DNA of 64,000 bases from Polaromonas sp. JS666 (GTDB taxonomy: Bacteria > Pseudomonadota > Gammaproteobacteria > Burkholderiales > Burkholderiaceae_C). Shown here one piece after another: positions 32,554 through 43,653 of the stretch. The position numbers and the translations under genes are program-made. The notes beneath the pieces were generated by a model. That model was not told the origin of the DNA, ran no database searches, and saw only the letters and a program-made list of their open reading frames with translations. The stretch's first letter is position 1, and each line of letters starts with the position of its first letter. The stretch covers positions 310,001 through 374,000 of the forward strand of contig NC_007948.1 in the NCBI RefSeq assembly GCF_000013865.1. The letters are read 5' to 3'.

Positions 32554-33084
32554 CTATCGATGGCGGCGCTTGAACCAGATGCGCAGGCGCCAGACAAGCT
32601 TGACGAGCATGTAGCTGGTAATCGAGCCGCCTACGGCAAAGATGCCCATGCCAAGAATGGCGGGGGCGCCGAAGGACGTCAGCCAGGCGACTACGCCGGC
32701 TCCCTCCGCCACGGTCGGCGGCGGCGGGGCGTCCAGCAAGGGGCGGCCCACCTGGTAGGCCAGCCAGAGCCAGAAGCCTATGGTGAATGGGTTGGTGATC
32801 AGTGTGACGCCGGCGGCTACCGGGATATTGGCGCGCCACCATACGCTGTGGGCCGCCGCCACCAGGAATTGCGCGAACGGAATGGCGAAGGCCCAGAAGA
32901 TGCCAATGGCCACGCCGCGTGCCACCGATTCGTGGTGCGGCCGCCACAACTGGGGGTCCAGCAGCCGATGGGCCACAGGCTTGAGCCAGGGGTGGGCCGA
33001 CAGCGTTTCGCGGGTGGGCAGCAAGGCCTTCAGCCGACCGGTCCATCCTGTGCGACGTGGCGCCGTGCTTTTCTGTGCTCTCAC
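32554..33084 (-). CDS. DUF2062 membrane protein, 176 aa
   Basis: Basic N-terminus, then at least two hydrophobic segments (about residues 58-80 and 135-160) and the motif VTLITNPFTIGFWLWLAYQVG typical of DUF2062 proteins. Function of the family is unknown. It is the gene before dat on the same strand with a gap of about 90 bp. Confidence 0.85.
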   Translation of the reverse strand: MRAQKSTAPRRTGWTGRLKALLPTRETLSAHPWLKPVAHRLLDPQLWRPHHESVARGVAIGIFWAFAIPFAQFLVAAAHSVWWRANIPVAAGVTLITNPFTIGFWLWLAYQVGRPLLDAPPPPTVAEGAGVVAWLTSFGAPAILGMGIFAVGGSITSYMLVKLVWRLRIWFKRRHR

Positions 33085-33121
33085 AGCAAGGACCGGAAAA
33101 AAATATTGACCTGCACCATAT

Positions 33122-33568
33122 TCAGACCAGGAAGATGACCGCAGCGATGGCCAGGGCGCCCAACGCCAGGTTGGTGATGGCCAGGGTGGCGATCTGTCCG
33201 GCGCGGCGGCCGCCTTCCGGCCAGTTCGAATTGCCGAGGGCCTGTTTCATGCGGCGAAAAGGTCCGAAGTAAAGATGGCCAAACAGCGCAAACATCACAA
33301 GCCCGATGCCGAGCATCAGGTGCCAGCCGAGCGGCGCGTTTTTCATTCCGATGCCCAGCAGCATGGCCAGGCCGCTCAGGAGCAGGATGCCGATGGCGGG
33401 CCATACCAGCCAAAAAAAACGGCGCAGCACTTGCGCAATGAGGGGTAGCCGCTGGGGCGGAGCCAGCAGTTCAGCCGCCGCAGGGCGCAGGGCAAACAGC
33501 ATGAAACTCACGCCGCCCAGCCAGGCGATAGCGGCAACGACATGGAGAAATTTCATCAGGGCGTGCAT
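33122..33568 (-). CDS. CopD-like membrane protein, 148 aa
   Basis: Four hydrophobic helices with the opening MHALMKFLHVVAAIAWLGGVSFMLFALRPAA, in which the His and the HVVAAIAWLGG motif match the CopD/YcnJ-type domain. The start is set at the internal ATG (33568) because the upstream twelve codons are not conserved in style. Copper handling is not implied for the short stand-alone members. It is transcribed divergently from the ATP synthase operon. Confidence 0.75.
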   Translation of the reverse strand: MHALMKFLHVVAAIAWLGGVSFMLFALRPAAAELLAPPQRLPLIAQVLRRFFWLVWPAIGILLLSGLAMLLGIGMKNAPLGWHLMLGIGLVMFALFGHLYFGPFRRMKQALGNSNWPEGGRRAGQIATLAITNLALGALAIAAVIFLV

Positions 33569-33696
33569 GGCAGATATTCTTTCGCGAATGAGGGGGACGG
33601 CCATGGGGGCAGCCCAAAACCCCGATTGTGGACCACCCGGCTACACCCCTGGCCGGGCGTGTCAATCGCCCCTAATTCAGATTCAAATTCCGGGTT

Positions 33697-33727
33697 TTGT
33701 CGGCGCGCTGGGGTTTCTACGTATAAT
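33697..33727 (+). promoter_or_regulatory. promoter candidate of the ATP synthase operon
   Basis: A perfect -10 hexamer TATAAT (33722-33727) stands about 45 bp before the atpI start. The best -35 is TTGTCG (33697-33702) at a long spacing of 19 bp. Confidence 0.55.
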
Positions 33728-33773
33728 CAAGGGCTTTGCTGGCAACGGCCCTGTAACTTTCCCGTAATTTGTG

Positions 33774-34295
33774 ATGTCCAAAATAGCAAGTTCGGCCGAA
33801 AACTCCAGAGCCCGGCACTCCGCGCAGGACGCGTGGGAGAGAGATGAAGATGGCGCGCTCGACGAGGGTTTCAAGCCCCTGACGCGCGAGGAAGCCCAAA
33901 AGCTTCGTGAAGCGAAGCCTTCCATCTCTCCGTGGGCTGTGTTGGCGGGGCAGTTGGTGGTCGGTGTTCTGGTGGCGTGTGCCGCCTGGCTGCTGACCGG
34001 AAGGCCAAGTGTGGGCTGGTCGGCGATGTATGGGGTGCTGGCTGTGGTTGTGCCGGGTGCCTTGTTTGCACGCGGCCTGACCAGCAAGGTGTCGGCCATG
34101 AATCCGGGCGCTGCGGTGGCTGGATTTTTTTTGTGGGAAATGGTCAAGATTGGCCTGACGGTGGCGATGTTGTTTGCCGCCCCCCGCATGGTTTCGGATT
34201 TGAGCTGGCCAGCCCTGCTGGTCGGTTTGGTGGTGACAATGAAGGTGGTCTGGCTGGTGCTCTGGTTCCAGTCCCGATCGAACAGATTAGCCTAA
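33774..34295 (+). CDS. atpI: ATP synthase subunit I, 173 aa
   Basis: The first gene of the ATP synthase operon. The N-terminal 55 residues are charged, then four membrane helices follow (from about 60). AtpI proteins are accessory factors for c-ring assembly or Mg uptake and are poorly conserved, so identification rests on topology and position. A GTG immediately before the ATG is an alternative start. It ends 23 bp before atpB. Confidence 0.85.
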   Translation: MSKIASSAENSRARHSAQDAWERDEDGALDEGFKPLTREEAQKLREAKPSISPWAVLAGQLVVGVLVACAAWLLTGRPSVGWSAMYGVLAVVVPGALFARGLTSKVSAMNPGAAVAGFFLWEMVKIGLTVAMLFAAPRMVSDLSWPALLVGLVVTMKVVWLVLWFQSRSNRLA

Positions 34296-34318
34296 TCAAT
34301 ATTAAGAAGAGTTGAGTG

Positions 34319-35197
34319 ATGAGTTCTGAAGCCACTTTAGCTACGACTGCCCAAGGCCCGACCGCCGGTGAGTACATCGGTCACCACCTGACGCATTGGC
34401 AAAACAAGCCCATGAGCGGCGTCATCGATTTTTCGGTGTACAACCTAGACTCCATTTTCTGGGCGCTGCTGTTGGGCATCACTGGCAGCTTTTTCATGTG
34501 GTGGGCCGCGCGGTCCGCAACGGCGGGTGCTCCTGGGCGCTTTCAGGCTGCGGTGGAAATTCTGGTGGAAATGGTGGACACCCAGGCCCGCGGCATCATC
34601 AAGAACACCCACAGCCGCAAGCTGGTCGCGCCGCTGGCCCTGAGCGTCTTTGTCTGGATTTTCCTGATGAACGCCATGGACTTGCTGCCCGTGGACTTGC
34701 TGCCCAGGATCTGGGCGGCGATTTATGGCGCCGCCGGGCATGACCCGCACCACGCCTACATGCGGGTTGTGCCTACCGCCGATCTTTCCACCACGCTGGG
34801 CCTGTCGACCTCGGTCTTGCTGGTCTGCATTGCCTACAACATCAAGATCAAAGGCGCAGGCGGCTGGCTGCATGAGCTTTTCACGGCGCCGTTCGGTAGC
34901 CACCCGGTGCTGTGGCCGGTCAACTTCCTGATGCAGATGATCGAGTTCGCGGCCAAAACGGTTTCGCATGGCATGCGACTGTTTGGCAACATGTATGCGG
35001 GCGAACTGGTGTTCATGCTGATCGCGCTCATGGGCGGCGCTGCCGCTGCCTCGCTGTCGGGCGTCCTGTTGCCGGTCGGCCAGATCCTGACCGGCGCTGT
35101 CTGGGCCATTTTCCATATTCTGATCATCACCTTGCAGGCCTTCATTTTCATGATGCTGGCGCTGGTGTATGTGGGCCAGGCCCACGATCACCACTAG
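34319..35197 (+). CDS. atpB: ATP synthase F0 subunit a, 292 aa
   Basis: A polytopic subunit carrying the proton half-channels. The essential Arg is in SHGMRLFGNMYAGEL, and the terminal helix (LQAFIFMMLALVYVGQAHDHH) is characteristic. The ATG at 34319 directly follows a GTG at 34316 and has a GAAGAG Shine-Dalgarno. The region about residues 130-160 (IYGAAGHDPHHAYMRVVPT) is the usual betaproteobacterial periplasmic loop. Confidence 0.96.
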   Translation: MSSEATLATTAQGPTAGEYIGHHLTHWQNKPMSGVIDFSVYNLDSIFWALLLGITGSFFMWWAARSATAGAPGRFQAAVEILVEMVDTQARGIIKNTHSRKLVAPLALSVFVWIFLMNAMDLLPVDLLPRIWAAIYGAAGHDPHHAYMRVVPTADLSTTLGLSTSVLLVCIAYNIKIKGAGGWLHELFTAPFGSHPVLWPVNFLMQMIEFAAKTVSHGMRLFGNMYAGELVFMLIALMGGAAAASLSGVLLPVGQILTGAVWAIFHILIITLQAFIFMMLALVYVGQAHDHH

Positions 35198-35268
35198 GTT
35201 TTGTCGGTCTGGTTTTCTTTTCCTTTTTTCTTTTGTTTGTTAGTTAATTAAATCCATAGGAGCTTTAA

Positions 35269-35517
<249 letters not shown>

Positions 35518-35548
35518 TCATCACAACATTCGACAGAAAGGCGTTGCC

Positions 35549-36019
35549 GTGAGTATTAATGCAACCCTGTTCGTCCAGGCGATCGTTTTCGCGATCCTGG
35601 TGTGGTTCACAATGAAATTTGTGTGGCCACCCATTATGAAAGCGCTGGACGAGCGTGCCCAAAAAATCGCTGACGGCCTCGCCGCTGCCGACAAGGCCAA
35701 ATCCGAACTCTCCGTTGCCAACAAGCGCGTCGAAGAAGAGCTGGCCAAATCGCGTGGCGAATCGGCGGTGCGCCTGGCTGAGGCCGAGCGCCGTGCCCAG
35801 GCCCTGATCGAAGAAGCCAAAGCCAAGGCGACCGAAGAGGGCAGCAAGATCATTGCCGCCGCCAAGGTCGAAGCCGAGCAGCAAACCGTCAAGGCCCGCG
35901 AGACCCTGCGCGAGCAGGTGGCCGCACTGGCCGTCAAGGGTGCCGAGCAGATTCTGCGCAAGGAAGTCAATGCCGGCGTGCATGCTGACTTGCTGGGCCG
36001 CCTGAAGACCGAACTTTAA
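35549..36019 (+). CDS. atpF: ATP synthase F0 subunit b, 156 aa
   Basis: One N-terminal membrane helix ([26 protein letters not shown]) and a long charged coiled coil rich in Ala, Glu and Lys that forms the peripheral stalk. Length matches the standard b subunit, and only one b gene is present. Confidence 0.96.
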   Translation: MSINATLFVQAIVFAILVWFTMKFVWPPIMKALDERAQKIADGLAAADKAKSELSVANKRVEEELAKSRGESAVRLAEAERRAQALIEEAKAKATEEGSKIIAAAKVEAEQQTVKARETLREQVAALAVKGAEQILRKEVNAGVHADLLGRLKTEL

Positions 36020-36031
36020 GCGAGCGTATAC

Positions 36032-36562
36032 ATGGCCGAACTAGCCACCATTGCCCGTCCCTACGCTGAAGCGCTGTTCAAGGCCTCCGGGTCTGATCTG
36101 GGCGCCGCCGCTGCCTGGCTCGATGAACTGGCGGCCATTGCCGCCAACGTGCAACTGCAGCAGTTTGCCGGCAATCCCGGCGTCACGGTGACCCAGACTT
36201 TTGACGTGATCTCCGGCGTTGCCAAAAGCCAGCTGCCGGACGCCGCGAAGAATTTCCTGCGCACCGTCATCGAGAACGGCCGCATCAGCGTCCTGCCGGA
36301 AATTGCCGCCCAGTTCCGCGTGCTGAAAAATGCGCAGAGCGGTTCCTCCGATGCCACCGTATACAGCGCATTTCCGCTGGAAGGTCCGGCATTGGCTGAT
36401 CTGGCTGCAACGCTGGAAAAGCGCTTCGGCCGCAAGCTCAACTTCGCGGTGGAGCTGGAGCCGGCCCTGATTGGCGGCGTACGTGTCGTGGTGGGTGACG
36501 AGGTGCTGGACACCTCGGTGAAAGCCCGTTTAGAGCAAATGAAAGTGGCGCTGATTTCTTGA
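36032..36562 (+). CDS. atpH: ATP synthase F1 subunit delta, 176 aa
   Basis: Standard OSCP/delta subunit: [15 protein letters not shown] at the N-terminus and the conserved C-terminal pattern [22 protein letters not shown]. It joins F1 to the b stalk. It starts 12 bp after atpF. Confidence 0.96.
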   Translation: MAELATIARPYAEALFKASGSDLGAAAAWLDELAAIAANVQLQQFAGNPGVTVTQTFDVISGVAKSQLPDAAKNFLRTVIENGRISVLPEIAAQFRVLKNAQSGSSDATVYSAFPLEGPALADLAATLEKRFGRKLNFAVELEPALIGGVRVVVGDEVLDTSVKARLEQMKVALIS

Positions 36563-36623
36563 GCCGGCGCCTTCGCGCATCTCCCAAGTCTTTAGCCAAC
36601 AACCTAGAAAGAAGGAAAGAGTC

Positions 36624-38177
36624 ATGCAACTCAATCCCGCAGAAATTTCTGAACTGATCAAGAGCCGTATCGAAGGCCTGACTGTCAGTGCCGACATTCG
36701 CAACCAGGGCACCGTGGTTTCGGTGACCGACGGTATTGTCCGCATCCACGGCCTGTCCGATGTGATGCAGGGCGAGATGCTGGAATTCCCCGCGACCGCC
36801 GACGGCACGCCTACTTACGGCCTGGCGCTGAACCTCGAGCGTGACTCGGTCGGCTCCGTGATTCTGGGCGAGTACGAGCACATTGCCGAAGGCGACACCG
36901 TCAAGTGCACGGGCCGCATTCTGGAAGTACCGGTCGGACCGGAGCTGCTGGGCCGTGTGGTCAACGCGCTGGGCCAGCCGATCGACGGCAAAGGCCCGAT
37001 CAATGCCAAGATGACCGACGTGATCGAAAAGGTGGCGCCCGGGGTGATCGCCCGTAAATCCGTTGACCAGCCCCTGCAGACCGGCCTGAAGTCCATCGAC
37101 TCCATGGTGCCCGTCGGCCGTGGCCAGCGCGAACTGATCATCGGCGACCGCCAGACCGGCAAGACCGCCGTGGCCATCGACGCCATCATCAACCAGAAGG
37201 GCAAAGGCGTTTCCTGCGTCTATGTCGCGATCGGCCAGAAGGCCTCCTCGATCAAGAACGTGGTTCGCTCGCTGGAGCAGGCCGGCGCGATGGAGTACAC
37301 CATTGTGGTGGCGGCTTCCGCTTCCGAGTCGGCCGCCATGCAATATGTGAGCGCCTACTCCGGCTGTACGATGGGCGAATACTTCCGCGATCGTGGTGAA
37401 GATGCGCTGATTGTGTATGACGATCTGTCCAAGCAGGCCGTGGCTTACCGCCAGGTCTCGTTGCTGCTGCGCCGTCCACCCGGCCGCGAAGCCTACCCTG
37501 GCGACGTGTTCTATCTGCACAGCCGCCTGCTCGAGCGCGCAGCCCGCGTGAACGAGAAGTATGTTGAAGACTTCACCAAAGGCGCCGTCAAGGGCAAGAC
37601 CGGCTCGCTGACCGCACTGCCGATCATCGAAACGCAGGCTGGCGACGTGTCCGCTTTCGTGCCGACCAACGTGATCTCGATCACCGACGGCCAGATCTTC
37701 CTGGAAACCAGCCTGTTCAACGCCGGTATCCGTCCCGCGATCAACGCCGGTATCTCGGTGTCCCGCGTCGGTGGCGCCGCCCAGACCAAGCTGATCAAGA
37801 ACCTGTCCGGCGGTATCCGTACCGACCTGGCCCAGTACCGTGAACTGGCCGCTTTTGCGCAGTTCGCTTCCGACCTGGATGAAGCCACCCGCAAGCAGCT
37901 GGACCGCGGTGCCCGCGTGACCGAGTTGCTCAAGCAGGCCCAGTACTCGCCCCTGTCCATCTCCAACATGGCCGCCACGCTGTTCGCTGTGAACAAGGGC
38001 TTCATGGATGACGTGGAAGTCAAGAAGGTCCTGGCTTTCGAGCACGGCCTGCATGCCTGGCTCAAGGACAAGAACGCTGCGCTGATGGCCAAGCTGGAAG
38101 CCAACAAGGCCATGGACAAGGACGCCGAGGCCGAGTTGAACACGGCAGTGGCTGCGTTCAAGAAGGCGTTTGCCTGA
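36624..38177 (+). CDS. atpA: ATP synthase F1 subunit alpha, 517 aa
   Basis: The non-catalytic nucleotide-binding subunit. The P-loop [13 protein letters not shown] lies near residue 170, with [18 protein letters not shown] and the Arg-containing [10 protein letters not shown] motif downstream. Full length. AAGAAGGAAAG provides a strong ribosome binding site. Confidence 0.98.
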   Translation: MQLNPAEISELIKSRIEGLTVSADIRNQGTVVSVTDGIVRIHGLSDVMQGEMLEFPATADGTPTYGLALNLERDSVGSVILGEYEHIAEGDTVKCTGRILEVPVGPELLGRVVNALGQPIDGKGPINAKMTDVIEKVAPGVIARKSVDQPLQTGLKSIDSMVPVGRGQRELIIGDRQTGKTAVAIDAIINQKGKGVSCVYVAIGQKASSIKNVVRSLEQAGAMEYTIVVAASASESAAMQYVSAYSGCTMGEYFRDRGEDALIVYDDLSKQAVAYRQVSLLLRRPPGREAYPGDVFYLHSRLLERAARVNEKYVEDFTKGAVKGKTGSLTALPIIETQAGDVSAFVPTNVISITDGQIFLETSLFNAGIRPAINAGISVSRVGGAAQTKLIKNLSGGIRTDLAQYRELAAFAQFASDLDEATRKQLDRGARVTELLKQAQYSPLSISNMAATLFAVNKGFMDDVEVKKVLAFEHGLHAWLKDKNAALMAKLEANKAMDKDAEAELNTAVAAFKKAFA

Positions 38178-38230
38178 GCCAGCCTGAACAGTAGCCCTCA
38201 AGAAACCATCAGGAACCCTTAGGACCAACT

Positions 38231-39097
38231 ATGGCAGCAGGCAAGGAAATACGCGGCAAGATCAAATCGGTGGAAAACACCAAGAAGATCACCAAGGCCA
38301 TGGAAATGGTGGCCGCCTCCAAAATGCGCAAGGCGCAGGAACGGATGCGCGCCGCCCGTCCTTACAGCGACAAGATTCGCAACGTCGCGGCCAACCTGAG
38401 TCAGGCCAACCCCGAATACACCCATGCCTTCATGGAGTCCAACGACGCCAAGGCCACCGGGTTTATCGTGGTGACGACTGACAAGGGCCTGTGCGGCGGT
38501 TTGAACACCAATGTACTCCGGGCGGTCACCAGCAAGCTCAAGGATCTGCAGGCTGCGGGACATGATGCGCTGGCCGTGGCCATTGGAAACAAGGGCCTGG
38601 GTTTCCTTAACCGGGTCGGCGCCAAAGTGGTGTCGCATGCCACCCAGCTGGGTGACAAGCCGCACCTCGAAAAACTGATTGGCCCCGTCAAGGTGCTGCT
38701 CGACGCCTACAGCGAAGGCAAGATCAATGCGGTCTACCTGTGCTACACCAAGTTCATCAACACCATGCGCCAGGAACCGGTGGTTGAGCAGTTGCTGCCG
38801 TTGACGGCGGCTCATCTGCAGGCCGACAAGGACCAGCATGGCTGGGACTATATCTACGAGCCGGACGCGCAGACCGTGATTGACGACCTGCTGCTCCGCT
38901 ATGTGGAGGCGCTGATTTACCAGGCCGTGGCCGAAAACATGGCGTCCGAGCAGTCGGCCCGCATGGTGGCCATGAAGGCTGCAACCGACAACGCCGGCAG
39001 CGTCATTGGCGAACTCAAGCTGATCTACAACAAAACGCGTCAAGCGGCGATCACGAAAGAACTTTCGGAAATCGTTGCCGGTGCAGCAGCTGTCTGA
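38231..39097 (+). CDS. atpG: ATP synthase F1 subunit gamma, 288 aa
   Basis: The rotor shaft subunit: N-terminal [32 protein letters not shown] and C-terminal [35 protein letters not shown] are the two conserved helices of the coiled coil. Normal length and operon position. Confidence 0.97.
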   Translation: MAAGKEIRGKIKSVENTKKITKAMEMVAASKMRKAQERMRAARPYSDKIRNVAANLSQANPEYTHAFMESNDAKATGFIVVTTDKGLCGGLNTNVLRAVTSKLKDLQAAGHDALAVAIGNKGLGFLNRVGAKVVSHATQLGDKPHLEKLIGPVKVLLDAYSEGKINAVYLCYTKFINTMRQEPVVEQLLPLTAAHLQADKDQHGWDYIYEPDAQTVIDDLLLRYVEALIYQAVAENMASEQSARMVAMKAATDNAGSVIGELKLIYNKTRQAAITKELSEIVAGAAAV

Positions 39098-39126
39098 CCC
39101 CGGGTCAACAGCGATTCAAGATTTAA

Positions 39127-40551
<1,425 letters not shown>

Positions 40552-40563
40552 CGGGCGGTTCAT

Positions 40564-40980
40564 ATGAATACCATCCACGTCGACGTCGTCAGCGCAGAAG
40601 AGTCCATCTTCTCCGGTGAAGCCAGGTTTGTGGCTTTACCCGGTGAGGCCGGCGAGCTGGGGATTTACCCGCGCCACACGCCGCTGATCACCCGCATCAA
40701 GCCGGGTGCCGTGCGCATTGAAAAAGAGGATGGCACGGAAGAGTTTGTGTTTGTGGCCGGTGGACTGCTGGAAGTGCAGCCCAATTGCGTGACGGTCTTG
40801 AGCGACACCGCCATTCGTGGCAAGGACCTGGACGAGACCAAGGCCAGCGAAGCCAAGGCAGCCGCGGAAGAGGCACTGAAAAACGCCAGAAGCGACATTG
40901 ACATCGCCATGGCCCAGTCTGAACTCACCGTCATGGCCGCCCAGATTGCCGCACTGCGCAAATACCGCCAGAAAAAATAA
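40564..40980 (+). CDS. atpC: ATP synthase F1 subunit epsilon, 138 aa
   Basis: N-terminal beta-sandwich ([40 protein letters not shown] by position 3-42) and a C-terminal helical hairpin that can inhibit ATP hydrolysis. Last gene of the operon, followed by a terminator at 41040. Confidence 0.96.
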   Translation: MNTIHVDVVSAEESIFSGEARFVALPGEAGELGIYPRHTPLITRIKPGAVRIEKEDGTEEFVFVAGGLLEVQPNCVTVLSDTAIRGKDLDETKASEAKAAAEEALKNARSDIDIAMAQSELTVMAAQIAALRKYRQKK

Positions 40981-41039
40981 AAATAAAGGCGTACAGCGGG
41001 TCAAGCCTGTTGCGCCGGTTCCCTCGATGGAGCCGTACG

Positions 41040-41069
41040 AGCCCCTCCCGCAAGGTGAGGGGCTTTTTT
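41040..41069 (+). terminator. terminator of the ATP synthase operon
   Basis: An 8-bp perfect stem AGCCCCTC / GAGGGGCT with a 9-base loop followed by six T, 60 bp after atpC. The next 250 bp (41070-41325) contain no supported feature. Confidence 0.88.
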
Positions 41070-41325
41070 ATGGCAGCCCGCTAGTGCTCATGGCGGGCGG
41101 GCTGCAAGTCAGTTTCCACAACAGGCCGGCACGCCATCTTCTGATTCAGATGGCTATGTCCCACCATACAGGCACTACCAGCGAGTCAATCTGGAGTGCC
41201 CGCTGCTCCGCTTAACAGGGATTATGCAGCCTATCCGGTAACAACTGGATACCCAAACTGACAATGACTCACGACGCGGCGCCTTATCGTATGACGGCTC
41301 CAAACTTGTCGACGAGGTAACACAT

Positions 41326-41469
41326 ATGGACAGTGCACTGGACAGCTTGGCAGGGGTAGACCGGCTTTCGCCCCGGCGCAAGGCCAAGCGGTCGCGCAAA
41401 ACATGGTTCCGGCGAGTGGCGCTGGTGTTGACTGCGCTGTTTGTTCTGGGTGTGCTGTTCGCGCGTTGA
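41326..41469 (+). CDS. small single-helix membrane protein, 47 aa
   Basis: The frame encodes a basic N-terminal half (RRKAKRSRKTWFRR) followed by one hydrophobic helix (VALVLTALFVLGVLFAR) and stops. GAGGTAA stands 9 bases before the ATG. The positive-inside rule puts the N-terminus in the cytoplasm. No family is recognised. Its neighbours are the atp terminator and the TPM-domain gene, which converges on it. Confidence 0.55.
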   Translation: MDSALDSLAGVDRLSPRRKAKRSRKTWFRRVALVLTALFVLGVLFAR

Positions 41470-41505
41470 ACGGGTCCCGCGAAGGTTCGCGTATCCGATG
41501 GCGGC

Positions 41506-42048
41506 TTACTGAAGCAGGGGGGTGTCCGGCAACTCGTTTGACTGGCCGGGCGAACCGTTCTGCGTCGCATTCACCGCGAAGTGCGTCATCAAGACGGCCG
41601 AGGTTTCTTCAAGCGCCTGGGTCAGCCCGTCTTCATAGCGCTTTTCCCGGAACGCGCTGGCCATGCGTGCCACCATGGCCTGCCACTGCGCCGGGCTCAC
41701 ATGCCGGGCCACGCCGCGGTCCGCCACAATTTCGATGGCATGCTCGGCCAGCAGCACATAAATGAGCACACCGTTGTTGTGCTCGGTGTCCCAGACGCGC
41801 AGCTTGCCAAACAGGCTCAGCGCACGCTGCCGCGTCAGGGCGCTGATGGGTTGCTGCTGGCTCAATCGCCACAGATAGCTGGCTGGCAAAGACGCTTCCA
41901 CGCAAATGCGGATTTCGCCGCTGTGGCGACGCTCGCTGGCAGCCACCCGCTGTGTCACGCGCTGCAGCATGTCGGGCGGGATCGCGCGCCGGGCATCGGA
42001 GGCGTCCATCCACAGGTGCTTGATAAAGGTTTTGAGCTTGTTCGCCAT
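41506..42048 (-). CDS. TPM-domain protein, 180 aa
   Basis: A soluble TPM (TLP18.3/Psb32/MOLO-1) domain: RVAASERRHSGEIRICVEASLP, RALSLFGKLRVWDTEHNNGVLIYVLLAEHAIEIVADRGV and the C-terminal helix with EETSAVLMTHF. Residues MDASDARRAIPPDM near the start match stand-alone TPM proteins encoded beside LemA. The stop of the longer TPM protein lies 6 bp upstream, so the three genes lemA, tpm and this one form an operon. Confidence 0.85.
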   Translation of the reverse strand: MANKLKTFIKHLWMDASDARRAIPPDMLQRVTQRVAASERRHSGEIRICVEASLPASYLWRLSQQQPISALTRQRALSLFGKLRVWDTEHNNGVLIYVLLAEHAIEIVADRGVARHVSPAQWQAMVARMASAFREKRYEDGLTQALEETSAVLMTHFAVNATQNGSPGQSNELPDTPLLQ

Positions 42049-42054
42049 GAGGGT

Positions 42055-42990
42055 CTACCAGTCACCCGAGGCGCCGCCGCCCCCAAAGTCTCCACCGCCA
42101 CCGCTGCTGAAGCCGCCGCCGCTGCTGCCGCCCCAACTGCCACCGCCACTACCAAAGCCTCCCATGGTGCCCGGGCCACCCCAGCCCGAAGAGCGGCTAC
42201 CCCGGCCCAGCGAGCCCAGGCTTGCAAACAGGGCGAATACCAGGCCCACCAGCGCGGCGATGCCGGCGACAACCAAGCTGCTGGTGAATATCCAGGCCAG
42301 CACGCCAACCGCGCCGCCGGTGGCCACCGAACCGGCCTTGCGCCCCAGCACACCGGAAATGATGCGGGCGCCAATGGGCACTGCAAAAAACAGGAAGACG
42401 GCCAGGTCCATCCAGTCGAAGCCGCTGTCCTGCTGGCGGCTTGCGCTCTTGCTCTCGGGGGTGGGCAGGTTCTCCCCACTGATGCGCGCCATGATCTGGT
42501 CCGCGGCAGCGTTCAGACCGCCGGCAAAGTCGCCCTGCCTGAAGCGTGGGGTAATCGCGCTCTCGATGATCTGGCGCGCCGCCAGGTCGGGAATGGCGCC
42601 TTCAAGGGCTTTGGTGGTTTCGATCCGGACCTTTCGGTCGTTCTTTGCGACCACCAGCAGCAGGCCATCACCGATATCCTTGCGCCCTATCTTCCAGGTG
42701 TCGCCCACCCGCTGGGCGTAGGCGGCGATGTCTTCGGGCTGGGTGGTCGCCACGATCAGCATCACGACCTGGGCGCCGCGCGCTTGCTCAAAGGCCGTCA
42801 GCTTGGCCTCAAGCGCCGCGCGCTGGGCCGCGTCCAGCGTACCGGTACTGTCCATGACATGGGCCGTCAGGGCCGGCACCGCCTGCACGCCTTGCGCCCA
42901 CGCCAGCGACAGCCAGCCGGCCAGCAGCATGGCCAGCATCAGGAGGACGCCGCCCCGAATTGGAAAACCCGCAAAACGACGCACGGTCAA
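42055..42990 (-). CDS. YgcG-like TPM-domain membrane protein, 311 aa
   Basis: A signal peptide or helix (about 12-33) is followed by a TPM domain (VMDSTGTLDAAQRAALEAKLTAFEQARGAQVVMLIV and DGLLLVVAKNDRKVRIETTKALEG). Two membrane helices follow (about 185-245) and the C-terminal tail is almost only Gly and Ser, ending GGGGASGDW. This architecture is typical of proteins encoded with LemA. It probably acts at the inner membrane; the molecular function is not established. Confidence 0.88.
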   Translation of the reverse strand: MTVRRFAGFPIRGGVLLMLAMLLAGWLSLAWAQGVQAVPALTAHVMDSTGTLDAAQRAALEAKLTAFEQARGAQVVMLIVATTQPEDIAAYAQRVGDTWKIGRKDIGDGLLLVVAKNDRKVRIETTKALEGAIPDLAARQIIESAITPRFRQGDFAGGLNAAADQIMARISGENLPTPESKSASRQQDSGFDWMDLAVFLFFAVPIGARIISGVLGRKAGSVATGGAVGVLAWIFTSSLVVAGIAALVGLVFALFASLGSLGRGSRSSGWGGPGTMGGFGSGGGSWGGSSGGGFSSGGGGDFGGGGASGDW

Positions 42991-43004
42991 TCCCAGGGTA
43001 ACGC

Positions 43005-43610
43005 TTATTTCTTGAAGTCAACGACAGGCGGTGTGGAGATCTGTGCCTCGTTCTGCACATTGAAGTTGGGTTTGACGCTGTAGCTGAACACCATGGCCGT
43101 CAGGTTGCTGGGGAAGCTGCGTGTCAGCACGTTGTACTCCTGCACCGCCTGGATGTAGCGATTGCGCGCCACCGTGATGCGGTTTTCGGTGCCTTCCAGC
43201 TGTACCCGCAAGTCACGAAAACCCTGGTTGGCCTTGAGTTCGGGATAGCGCTCGCTGACCACCATCAGCCGGCTGAGCGCGCTGCCGAGTTCGCCCTGGG
43301 CCTGCTGGAATTTGTTGAAGGCGGCCGGGTCGTTCAGGGTTTCGGGCGTGACCTGGATGGATGTGGCCTTGGCGCGCGCCTCTATGACCTTGGTCAACGT
43401 GTCCTGCTCGAAAGCGGCCTCGCCCTTGACAGTGGCGACAATGTTGGGGACCAGGTCAGCGCGGCGCTGGTACTGGTTCAGCACCTCGGACCAGGCGGAT
43501 TTGGTCTGCTCGTCCAGGCGCTGAAAGTCGTTGTAGCCGCAACCGGTGAGCAGCGCGCTCAGCGCGGCCGCCATCATCCAGCCGGCAAAACTAAAACTAC
43601 GGGATTTCAT
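43005..43610 (-). CDS. lemA: LemA-family lipoprotein, 201 aa
   Basis: Lipobox LLTGCGYN near residue 24 is followed by the LemA core: LDEQTKSAWSEVLNQYQRRADLVPNIVATVKGEAAFEQ, long helices, and RNRYIQAVQEYNVLTRSFPSNL. The start is taken at MKSRSFSF (43610) rather than 21 bases further up. It is the first gene of the lemA-TPM-TPM operon. Confidence 0.9.
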   Translation of the reverse strand: MKSRSFSFAGWMMAAALSALLTGCGYNDFQRLDEQTKSAWSEVLNQYQRRADLVPNIVATVKGEAAFEQDTLTKVIEARAKATSIQVTPETLNDPAAFNKFQQAQGELGSALSRLMVVSERYPELKANQGFRDLRVQLEGTENRITVARNRYIQAVQEYNVLTRSFPSNLTAMVFSYSVKPNFNVQNEAQISTPPVVDFKK

Positions 43611-43653
43611 GGAAGGGCCTCCAAAATACAAGCCGCAACACTAACATAGTCGA

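Noticed and set aside
32462..33046. N-terminal extension of the D-amino acid aminotransferase by 195 codons
   Set aside because: The extension overlaps the DUF2062 gene in another frame and has no family similarity. The conserved enzyme starts at 32461.
36438..38228. Long minus-strand frame (596 codons) opposite atpA
   Set aside because: It is the mirror of a highly conserved atpA gene in GC-rich DNA. Its composition (His/Gln/Val-rich, no domain) is typical of antisense shadow frames.
41581..43083. Plus-strand frame of 500 codons across the TPM genes
   Set aside because: It runs antisense to three recognisable genes (two TPM proteins and lemA) and is Ala/Pro/His-rich without domains.
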